From Desulfobacteraceae bacterium (lineage in GTDB: Bacteria > Desulfobacterota > Desulfobacteria > Desulfobacterales > Desulfosalsimonadaceae): a stretch of 6,106 bases of DNA. This document shows positions 1 through 5,349 of this stretch, piece after piece. Position numbers and translations under genes: made by a program. Each line of letters starts with the position of its first letter. Position 1 is the first letter of the stretch. Location of the stretch: contig SLGU01000304.1 in assembly GCA_007136525.1 (NCBI GenBank), positions 1 to 6,106 on the forward strand, in the 5' to 3' direction. The notes under the pieces are model-generated. The model did no database searches. It was not told the origin of the DNA and worked only from the letters and a program-made list of their open reading frames with translations.

Positions 1-1467
1 AACATCCGGCTTCCCGGCCGCATAAAAGTGGACGAACGGCGCATCACCAATGTGACCGCCCATTTCCCGGGAAGGATACGCACCCTTCACGTCGATTTCA
101 CCGGTGCGCCCATCCGGAAGGGAGAACCCATGGCCGCCATATACTCCCCCGAACTGGTCGGCGCCCAGCGAGAACTCATCGAAGCCTTAAACCGCAAGGA
201 CCGGCTCCCGGGCATGGTGGAAGCGGCCCGGCAAAAGCTGCGTCAATGGGAATTGAGCGAAAAGCAGATCAGTGAGATCGAACAGCGGGGCGTTGTGGAA
301 ACCGATATTGACATCCTGTCCCCGGTGGACGGGTTCGTGCTGGCGCGAAACGTATCCAGGGAGCAGCACGTGGAAGAAGGGACCGTGCTCTTTGAAGTGG
401 CGGACCTGGCATATGTCTGGGCCGTTTTTGAAGCTTACGAGGAAGACATCCAATGGATCGCAGCAGGCGACACGGTGAGATTCCGGATGCGTGCGCAACC
501 CGGGACGATCACGTCCGCGACGATCGACTACATCGACCCCGTGATGAACCCTAAAAGCCGAACCATCGGGCTTCGTGCGGATATTGAAAACAACGGGACG
601 CGCCTGAAGCCTGACATGCTTCTCTCCGGTGAGATCTCCGCCCGGCTGGCCGAAGAAAAACTGATGGTGCCGGCTGGCGCGGTGCTATGGACCGGCCCCC
701 GCTCCATCGTTTTTGTCATGGACCCGGACGCGGATCAGCCTGTTTTTGAAGCCCGGGAAATCACCCTGGGGCAGCGCGGCGGGGACTTTTTCGTGGTCGA
801 AGAAGGCGTGCACGAAGGCGAGGATGTGGTGTCCCACGGGGCGTTTCGCGTGGACAGCGCGTTTCAGCTGGCAGACCGGTTATCCATGATGAACCGGGAA
901 CCCGGCAGGGGGGTGGTGCCGGTTCACCACCACGGCCCCGCAGATGCCAACGACGACCATGACCCTGACCCTGACGACATGGCCATGACAGATGATCCCG
1001 TGGATCTGCGCAGTGATGTGGACGCGCAATTCAAGGGGGAATTCACCGCTTTGATCCATGACTACCTGGTGTTAAAAGACGCCCTGGTGGCATCCAATCT
1101 TGAAGACGCAAAAAAAGCCGGCGGAAATTTCATTCAGACCCTGGCGTCCATCGGCATGCACCGGATGAGAGGTGATGCGCACATGGCGTGGCTGTCGATT
1201 TACAGCAACATTGAATCTCATGGCGAACCCATTGCGGACAGAAATGACCTGATGCAGGTGCGCAATGATTTCCGCTTTTTAAGCACGGTTCTGATTGACG
1301 CGGTCAAGACGCTTGGGACTGATGATGATTTTTACCACCAGTTTTGCCCCATGGCCTTCGGCGACGAGGGGGGGCACTGGATCAGCGACGTACCGGATAT
1401 CCGAAACCCCTACCTGCCGGAAACCATGCTCCGCTGCGGAGAGGTGAGGGAAAAGCTGAGCTTCTGA
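1..1467 (+). CDS. CusB-type RND efflux periplasmic adaptor with C-terminal DUF3347-like domain (5' truncated)
   Basis: This is the periplasmic adaptor (membrane fusion) subunit of a heavy-metal RND efflux pump, which links the inner-membrane transporter to the outer-membrane channel. The frame is open from base 1, and the visible protein is 488 residues. The first in-frame GTG (28) is not the start, because conserved adaptor sequence (GRIKVDERR) already precedes it. The signal peptide and any N-terminal metal-binding domain therefore lie outside. Visible residues 1-60 carry the CusB pattern PGRIRTL..KGEP..AIYSPEL. A helical hairpin follows at about 55-95, and the second lipoyl half (ILSPVDGFVLAR..V..GTVLFEVADL) at about 105-140. 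The beta-barrel runs to about 300 with KPDMLLSGEI and VPAGAVL. A His/Asp-rich linker (about 308-333, with HHH) leads to a DUF3347-like domain (about 345-480) marked by FYHQFCPMAF, W, IRNPY and MLRCGEV. No CusA-like transporter follows; the next gene is convergent 54 bp away. The 54-bp gap contains no convincing terminator. The metal (Cu/Ag or other) is inferred from family only. Confidence 0.9.
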   Translation, partial: NIRLPGRIKVDERRITNVTAHFPGRIRTLHVDFTGAPIRKGEPMAAIYSPELVGAQRELIEALNRKDRLPGMVEAARQKLRQWELSEKQISEIEQRGVVETDIDILSPVDGFVLARNVSREQHVEEGTVLFEVADLAYVWAVFEAYEEDIQWIAAGDTVRFRMRAQPGTITSATIDYIDPVMNPKSRTIGLRADIENNGTRLKPDMLLSGEISARLAEEKLMVPAGAVLWTGPRSIVFVMDPDADQPVFEAREITLGQRGGDFFVVEEGVHEGEDVVSHGAFRVDSAFQLADRLSMMNREPGRGVVPVHHHGPADANDDHDPDPDDMAMTDDPVDLRSDVDAQFKGEFTALIHDYLVLKDALVASNLEDAKKAGGNFIQTLASIGMHRMRGDAHMAWLSIYSNIESHGEPIADRNDLMQVRNDFRFLSTVLIDAVKTLGTDDDFYHQFCPMAFGDEGGHWISDVPDIRNPYLPETMLRCGEVREKLSF

Positions 1468-1521
1468 ATAGTTGACGGCTGTTCCGGGAACCTTGAAATG
1501 ACGGCCTGCCGGACGGTAATC

Positions 1522-3138
1522 CTATGCGCAGGCTTGGACGCGGGAGGACTGCGGGAGGCCGTGGGCCCGGCGCCAGCACCAGGCAACACCGTTGCCGCAA
1601 GGCTCAGGCGTGAGGTAGCCGCGGGAAACAAAATCGGCGACCGTCTTGCGGATCAGGCGCTTGTCGCCTTCGAGAACCTCCGCCATCCGGTCTTCCAGGA
1701 CGGGCCCTGCCGCTTCTGGGTCGCCGTTTAAAAGGGCGGATTCCACGAAGCCCAGTTTTTCCACCAGGTCATTTTTCAGGATCGCAAAAGTGATGTGCAT
1801 CCGGTGATGCCCTTCCACGCGCATTTCATCTGATGGGGAATTTTTTCCCGTTCCGTATGCCGCGAGCATCTCCTGCCACCGCCGGTTGATGTCCGCCTCA
1901 TACCGGCCGACAAAGTCCCGGAGGTTACCGGGCGTCACGGCCGAGGTTTGCACCACCGCGTCATTGGCATGATACAGCGACCAGTCATCCGTGAGAATCT
2001 CCAGGTCGTACTTCCCAATGTTCTCCCGGACGGTAGTGCCCGGAAAGGGGGCCAGAAAGTGGTATCCGTAAAAGGTGTCCAGGCTGCGGGCAAAGGTGTC
2101 GGTCCGCTCAAGGCTTTCCATGGTCTCCCCGGGCAGGCCGACCATGAAGGACGCGTGCGCCTGCATGCCGGCCTGCTTGCACATGCGGACCGCCGCTTCG
2201 GCCTGTTCAATCAAAATACCCTTGCGCACCCGCTTGAGCATGTCGGGGCAGCCCGATTCAATGCCGTAACTCACGCTGTCGCACCCGGCTTTCGCCATGA
2301 GATCAAGCATTTCCTGTGTGACCGTGTCCACGCGGGCAAAGGCGCTCCAGTCGAATTTCAGCCCCCTTTGGTGGATGCCCCGGCAGATGTCACGGACCCG
2401 GTCGGTATCCGAAGCGAAAAGGTCATCCGCGATATTGATCCGCTCAAATCCCAAGGCCAGAATGGCTTCCACTTCATCCAGAACGGAAGCGGTGCTGCGG
2501 CGGCGGAGCTTTGCGCCCACCATTTTCCGGCCGCTGCAGAAGATGCACCCGTAAGGGCAGCCCCGTCCGGTGATCATGCTGACGGGAAATCCCAGCGCCT
2601 TGTAGCGGGATATGGGCATGAGGCGGCGGGCCGGCAACGGCAGACGGTCCGGGTCGGCGATAAACGCCCTTCTGCCGTTATCGATGATTTTGCCGTCACT
2701 TCGGAAGGCGATGCCGGCAATACCGCGCCATTTGTCCGGATCGGCCATTACCGGCACAAACTGCGCAATCGTATCTTCGGATTCACCCCTGAAGATCACG
2801 TCGATTTCCGGGTGGTGATTCAGCGTCTGTTCAACGGTAAAAGAGACATGGGGACCGCCCATCATCGTGAGAATGTCGGGGTTGATTGCTTTCACGTCCC
2901 GCAGGATGCGCCGTGCGTCATGGAAGTTCATGGTCACGCTGCCCGCACCCACGGCATCAGGCTGAAAGCCCTCAAGTTGGGCTGCAATTTTTTCCCGGGA
3001 ATACCGGGAAACAATGTAATCGAGGATCTTTACCTCGCAGCCCGCCGCTTCAAAAGCGGCGGCAACATATCCCAGCCCCAGCGGCGGAGACGGCAGTTCT
3101 TCGAGCGGATACGGGGCGGCAATCAGGGCCACGCGCAC
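1522..3138 (-). CDS. B12-binding-domain radical SAM protein
   Basis: This is a cytoplasmic radical SAM enzyme of the cobalamin-binding-domain class (BchE-like architecture); the substrate is not recognisable. From the GTG start at 3138 it has 538 residues and begins MRVALIAAPYP, typical of this class. Residues 1-130 form the Rossmann-like B12-binding domain (PPLGLGYVAAAFEAAG, MMGGPHVSF, RGESEDT). As usual for this class there is no clear DxHxxG cobalt-ligand motif. The radical SAM core starts at about 188 with the [4Fe-4S] motif CPYGCIFC (Cys194, Cys198, Cys201). It continues with SYGIESGCPDMLKRVRKG and FMVGLPGET and ends near APFPGTTV. About 140 further residues form an unassigned C-terminal region that ends with three cysteines (about 514, 521, 537). 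The stop is TAG at 1522-1524. A TTG two codons upstream (3144) is the alternative start, but the GGGAG ribosome site fits GTG better. Candidate substrates (a lipid, a cofactor or a methylation target) cannot be separated from sequence alone. Confidence 0.92.
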   Translation of the reverse strand: MRVALIAAPYPLEELPSPPLGLGYVAAAFEAAGCEVKILDYIVSRYSREKIAAQLEGFQPDAVGAGSVTMNFHDARRILRDVKAINPDILTMMGGPHVSFTVEQTLNHHPEIDVIFRGESEDTIAQFVPVMADPDKWRGIAGIAFRSDGKIIDNGRRAFIADPDRLPLPARRLMPISRYKALGFPVSMITGRGCPYGCIFCSGRKMVGAKLRRRSTASVLDEVEAILALGFERINIADDLFASDTDRVRDICRGIHQRGLKFDWSAFARVDTVTQEMLDLMAKAGCDSVSYGIESGCPDMLKRVRKGILIEQAEAAVRMCKQAGMQAHASFMVGLPGETMESLERTDTFARSLDTFYGYHFLAPFPGTTVRENIGKYDLEILTDDWSLYHANDAVVQTSAVTPGNLRDFVGRYEADINRRWQEMLAAYGTGKNSPSDEMRVEGHHRMHITFAILKNDLVEKLGFVESALLNGDPEAAGPVLEDRMAEVLEGDKRLIRKTVADFVSRGYLTPEPCGNGVAWCWRRAHGLPQSSRVQACA

Positions 3139-3145
3139 GGTCAAT

Positions 3146-3150
3146 CTCCC
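3146..3150 (-). promoter_or_regulatory. Shine-Dalgarno site of the radical SAM gene
   Basis: On the minus strand GGGAG lies 7 nt upstream of GTG (3138-3136) but only 1 nt upstream of the in-frame TTG at 3144. The spacing therefore favours the GTG start, giving MRVALIAAP rather than MTVRVALIAAP. Confidence 0.6.
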
Positions 3151-3266
3151 GGTTGAAAGGATGAAGCGGATCTTTGCGATGCCGATGAAAACCCGATGTC
3201 CACACCTGCGTCACAAAAATAATGCGCAAAGTGATGTCAAATCATAATGCGGCTTTTGCAACCACT

Positions 3267-3295
3267 CCTATAAGGCCCATAATCTTTTTTGTAAA
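3267..3295 (-). promoter_or_regulatory. Candidate sigma-70-type promoter for the radical SAM gene
   Basis: Reading the minus strand, TTTACA (3295-3290) and TATAGG (3272-3267) are separated by exactly 17 nt and point at the radical SAM start about 130 nt downstream. The -35 box matches the consensus in 5 of 6 positions and the -10 box in 4 of 6. It sits at the edge of the large palindrome (3304-3430), so the repeat may have supplied or displaced promoter sequence. This is pattern matching only. Confidence 0.33.
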
Positions 3296-3303
3296 CAAGA
3301 TTT

Positions 3304-3430
3304 GACGACTTTGCAAAAAGTCCAATATCTGCGTTACGCGCAATTTTTGAAGAACCTCACGTACGGATAAGTACTTGAGGTTCTTCAAAAATTGCGCAAG
3401 CCTTGATCTTGGACTGTTTTCAAAATCGTC
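3304..3430. repeat. 127-bp imperfect palindrome, MITE-like
   Basis: A perfect 22-bp inverted repeat (3338-3359 with 3376-3397) encloses a further GTAC/GTAC pairing (3361-3364 with 3371-3374) after one mismatch, around a 6-nt loop (GGATAA, 3365-3370). After a 7-8 nt unpaired stretch, the outer arms 3304-3329 and 3405-3430 also pair over 26 bp with four mismatches (GACGACTTTGCAAAAAGTCC against its imperfect complement). Weaker symmetry may run further out, to about 3293 and 3445. No ORF lies inside it. The size, nested symmetry and position between two co-oriented genes suit a small non-autonomous mobile element or a REP-type unit. The right arm is not followed by a clean T-tract, so a simple terminator is a poorer fit. 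If transcribed it would make a very stable hairpin. Confidence 0.8.
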
Positions 3431-3566
3431 TGATCTCGACTTTTACGAGTCCGTCAGATTTGCCGTTCGGATCAAACGCGGTTTCGGTGAAGGTTGGAGA
3501 AAACCTGGCCATCCGGATCAACGGCCGGCTCTACCCGATCCCCCTGCATCAGCCCTGAGGCTTTCC
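3431..3566. other. Gene-free spacer between the palindrome and the polyferredoxin gene end
   Basis: No credible coding region is seen on either strand. The left part (3434-3449) has a small CTCG/CGAG stem that may be the outermost remnant of the neighbouring palindromic element. The rest is GC-rich and unremarkable. Confidence 0.5.
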
Positions 3567-3605
3567 CTGACCGGCACCGAAAAAAAACCGCGGCCGGCCG
3601 GTCAG
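3567..3605 (-). terminator. Candidate intrinsic terminator of the polyferredoxin gene
   Basis: On the minus strand, directly after the TGA stop, a GC-rich block CCGGCCGGCCGCGG is followed by eight T residues (3587-3580). A larger alternative fold pairs 9-bp arms (CTGACCGGC, 3567-3575, with its complement 3597-3605) that overlap the stop codon. The short stem before the T-tract is only about 4 bp, so efficiency is uncertain. A very similar GC-block plus T-tract occurs at 5085-5109. Confidence 0.42.
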
Positions 3606-4663
3606 ATCTTGCCGCGGGCCTGGGCAATCCGCATGTATGTTTCCATTCCGTTTTGAGGCGGCAGGTAAAGGGATTTTTCGGACTTGCGGACAAGGGATAC
3701 CGCTTCCACGTCGCAGGTGGTCACGCAAAGGCCGCAGCCGATGCAGCGCTTCAGGAGGACTTCAGCTATCCCGTCCGTCATTTCGATTGCGTCCATCTGG
3801 CACCGGTCCAGGCAGATTTCGCAGCCGGTGCAAAGGTCTTCATCGATGCGTGCGAAATAATTGCTCTTGACCGCTTCCGCCGGACTTTCCTGCATTTTCA
3901 ACGACCGGAGCATGCCGCAGCAGTCCCCGCAGCAGGAGCACATGCCCCCCACCTGCTGTGAATTGAAGGGCTGCATGACCAGCCCGGCTTTTTCGTTTTC
4001 CCGGATGATGCGTTTGGCTTCATCCTTGTCGATATACCGCCCCATGCCATTGTCCACGTAGTAGTTGCCGTGGGACCCGAAAATAAAGCATGCTTCCAGG
4101 GGCTTGTCGCACCCCATGTCCATTTTCTGCGCGGTGGTCCGGCAGATGCACGGCGCAACGGCGATGACGTTCTGGGAATCGATGATGGCCATGGCGTCTT
4201 CATAGGTGGCCACCGGCTGCTCCGGCACAATCTCCGCGTTGATGGGGATGGAGCGCATCACAGGCGTTCCCGTGGACTGGAAGCTTTTTCCCAGCCCTTC
4301 TTCAAAATACGCGTAGAGATCCTCGGCCAGTTCCCGATCGACCGTATTGAGCTGGAATTCAAAAATCCCAACAACGAACGGTATGGCCGAATATCGGATT
4401 AAGTCCCCCTTTTTATGGCGGAACAAAAGGCCGCGACTCGCCATGTCCTCCAGATGAGTGGCCACATCTTCCGGATTCCTGCTTGTCCTTGCGGCCACGG
4501 ATTCGGGTGCTTCCAGCATGGGCGTCATGTCCAGGAAAAGCCCGGCGTCATCGGGTGAAAAAAGCTTCTTTAAAATCCGGATTTCCACGCCGGAATCGGT
4601 TGCCGGGTATCCCGGGCCCATATCGTCAAGGCGCTCCCGCAATTTTTCGTAAATATCGTTCAT
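3602..4663 (-). CDS. Cysteine-rich 4Fe-4S polyferredoxin with winged-helix-like N-terminus
   Basis: This is a predicted cytoplasmic iron-sulfur electron-transfer protein of 353 residues with no signal peptide. The ATG at 4663 is chosen because a strong AAGGAG lies 7 nt upstream; an upstream in-frame start (4726) would place that site inside the gene. Residues about 20-100 look like a winged helix-turn-helix (VAARTSRNPEDVATHLEDMA, then RGLLFRHKKGDLIRY). Next is a hydrophobic PFVVGIFEFQ segment. A first cysteine group is C172-x-C174-x10-C185-x6-C192 (PCICRTT...), and a second is CSCCGDCC (242-249). The C-terminus is a 2[4Fe-4S] ferredoxin domain: CTGCEICLDRC (278-288) and CIGCGLCVTTC (307-317). 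The usual proline after the last cysteine of each motif is replaced by Gln and Asp. All four cysteine groups are intact, 17 cysteines in total. The domain order suggests a redox protein that may also bind a partner or DNA. The redox partner is unknown; the downstream radical SAM enzyme is one candidate. Confidence 0.88.
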   Translation of the reverse strand: MNDIYEKLRERLDDMGPGYPATDSGVEIRILKKLFSPDDAGLFLDMTPMLEAPESVAARTSRNPEDVATHLEDMASRGLLFRHKKGDLIRYSAIPFVVGIFEFQLNTVDRELAEDLYAYFEEGLGKSFQSTGTPVMRSIPINAEIVPEQPVATYEDAMAIIDSQNVIAVAPCICRTTAQKMDMGCDKPLEACFIFGSHGNYYVDNGMGRYIDKDEAKRIIRENEKAGLVMQPFNSQQVGGMCSCCGDCCGMLRSLKMQESPAEAVKSNYFARIDEDLCTGCEICLDRCQMDAIEMTDGIAEVLLKRCIGCGLCVTTCDVEAVSLVRKSEKSLYLPPQNGMETYMRIAQARGKI

Positions 4664-4670
4664 TGGTTCT

Positions 4671-4677
4671 CTCCTTA
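4671..4677 (-). promoter_or_regulatory. Shine-Dalgarno site of the polyferredoxin gene
   Basis: The minus strand reads TAAGGAG, followed by 7 nt and then ATG (4663). This near-perfect site fixes the start 21 codons inside the longest open frame. Confidence 0.8.
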
Positions 4678-4679
4678 TC

Positions 4680-4707
4680 CTGTTCATGACTGACTGCTGT
4701 TCATGAC
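4680..4707 (-). repeat. Tandem 11-bp direct repeat just upstream of the polyferredoxin ribosome site
   Basis: CTGTTCATGAC occurs at 4680-4690 and again at 4697-4707, a 17-bp period (minus strand GTCATGAACAG twice). It ends 3 bp upstream of the TAAGGAG site, inside the predicted leader. It could be a two-site operator, or a local duplication with no function. No regulator family is recognised. Confidence 0.45.
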
Positions 4708-4833
4708 CGCTGTTTTCTGATCCCAACCGATCTCGCCCTGTTTTTTCCTCCCAAAACGCTCGGTATCGGGGTCGAATTTTTCACACCCCCACGGGGCAGA
4801 CTTTCAGTCTGTCTCTGGTGTTTGGACATACAC

Positions 4834-4848
4834 TGCCCCGTAGGGGCA
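4834..4848. repeat. Hairpin A, TGCCCC/GGGGCA, mirrored at 5007-5021
   Basis: Six-base arms TGCCCC and GGGGCA enclose GTA. Its partner A' at 5007-5021 has arms ATCCCC/GGGGAT around TCC. On the opposite strand A' and its flank partly match A and its flank (shared CCCCG-x-AGGGG core), which supports a symmetric element. Confidence 0.7.
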
Positions 4849-4858
4849 ATGCAATGCA

Positions 4859-4996
4859 GCCGGTGGTTTCAACCACCGGAAATGCTGATATCAATAGTTG
4901 CATTGGCGTCCTGAAGAGACGACATTCAACATGTATCGTCCCTTCAGGACTCCGGTTTTATTGCATCCTTTATTACCGGTGGTTGAAACCACCGGC
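4859..4996. repeat. Perfect 21-bp inverted repeat (hairpins B and B') around a central core
   Basis: 4859-4879 and 4976-4996 are exact reverse complements over 21 bp. Each copy is also internally palindromic (9-bp arms CCGGTGGTT/AACCACCGG), so each can fold alone or pair with the other across the 96-bp core. This dual folding is the strongest structural signal in the element. Confidence 0.85.
4908..4950. repeat. Central hairpin C
   Basis: GTCCTGAAGAGACGA (4908-4922) pairs with 4936-4950 over 15 bp with one mismatch, leaving a 13-nt loop (4923-4935). It sits centrally between the 21-bp arms. Confidence 0.78.
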
Positions 4997-5084
4997 TATA
5001 TTATGTATCCCCTCCGGGGATGACCGGCGTCATCTGTAAAGGCCAATGGCCAAAGGTCAAAGACCGACCCCGATACCGACCCCC

Positions 5085-5109
5085 AAAAAAAAACCGGTGC
5101 CGGCCGGGG
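5085..5109 (-). terminator. GC-rich stem plus T9 tract, candidate terminator
   Basis: On the minus strand CCCCGGCCGGCACCGG is followed by nine T residues (5093-5085). A CCGG/CCGG stem with a 6-nt loop is possible. It could end transcription from the pseudouridine synthase gene, whose stop is about 240 nt upstream, or be part of the repeat cluster. It resembles the motif at 3580-3605. Confidence 0.35.
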
Positions 5110-5349
5110 AATTAAAAAACGTTTTACAGTGCCGAGCATAAAGTAAACATACATTGTCGCTAAAACAAAATACAATAATTTCAAATATTAAAGCAAATAA
5201 ACGTCTTTCCGGAATGTGATTACATTTATGCTCGGATTCGTAACAATAAATGCCCAACGGCTACACAATGAAAGGAATCATACCCCCTGTCAACCAAAAA
5301 TAAAACGATCGTTCGATTTTTTCAGGAATGGCATTATTTGGGTACAATT
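5110..5349. other. AT-rich gene-free block with an 11-bp inverted repeat
   Basis: Composition changes sharply from GC-rich to mostly A/T. CCGAGCATAAA (5132-5142) is exactly complementary to 5225-5235, enclosing 82 bp. Next to the right arm is a smaller palindrome AATGT-GATT-ACATT (5213-5226). Near 5302-5322 a short ACGATCGT palindrome flanked by A and T runs is the only terminator-like feature close to the pseudouridine synthase stop, and it is weak. Open frames here are short and show no protein signature. It may be a decayed insertion. Confidence 0.5.

Larger units (their letters stand above)
4761..5078. mobile_element. Composite palindromic element bounded by 14-bp inverted repeats
   Basis: CGGTATCGGGGTCG (4761-4774) and its exact complement (5065-5078) bracket a chain of hairpins with mirror symmetry. 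From left: a 9-bp inverted repeat (4791-4799 with 4833-4841) enclosing CAGACT-TTC-AGTCTG; hairpin A (4834-4848); hairpin B (4859-4879); central hairpin C (4908-4950); hairpin B' (4976-4996); hairpin A' (5007-5021); and two small stems GGCC-AAT-GGCC (5041-5051) and GGTC-AAA-GACC (5055-5065). There is no ORF and no transposase. The layout suits a non-autonomous element, possibly of the REP or IS200-like class mobilised in trans. A short CCCAAAA lies outside both ends (4750-4756, 5082-5088) but the right copy merges with an A-run, so a target duplication is not established. The right 14-bp arm also lies in a short tandem (ACCGACCCC twice), so the true boundary is uncertain. Confidence 0.6.

Noticed and set aside
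28..30. GTG at 28 as the start of the CusB-type adaptor
   Set aside because: The frame is open upstream and already encodes conserved adaptor residues, so the gene is cut by the window edge.
1948..3156. 402-codon open frame on the plus strand opposite the radical SAM gene
   Set aside because: It is fully antisense to a gene with clear radical SAM and B12-domain motifs. Its translation has no recognisable domain and it is explained by GC-rich codon bias.
3235..3240. TTGACA on the minus strand as a -35 box for the radical SAM gene
   Set aside because: No acceptable -10 hexamer lies 16-18 nt downstream; the pair at 3267-3295 fits better.
3494..3961. 155-codon plus-strand frame overlapping the polyferredoxin gene end
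   Set aside because: It is antisense to the ferredoxin-domain cysteine motifs and has no domain signal of its own.
4664..4726. N-terminal extension of the polyferredoxin to an upstream in-frame start
   Set aside because: A strong AAGGAG with ideal spacing precedes the internal ATG at 4663, and the extra 21 residues are encoded by the leader with its tandem repeat.
4785..5021. CRISPR-like array of repeated palindromes
   Set aside because: The hairpins differ from each other, spacing is irregular, copies are inverted rather than direct, and no cas gene is present.
4996..5257. Two overlapping short minus-strand frames with hydrophobic translations
   Set aside because: They lie in AT-rich and repeat DNA, overlap in different frames, have no convincing ribosome site and show no family signature.
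5266..5294. TTGACA with 17-nt spacing to CATTGT on the minus strand
   Set aside because: The -10 match is only 3 of 6 and there is no gene near enough downstream.
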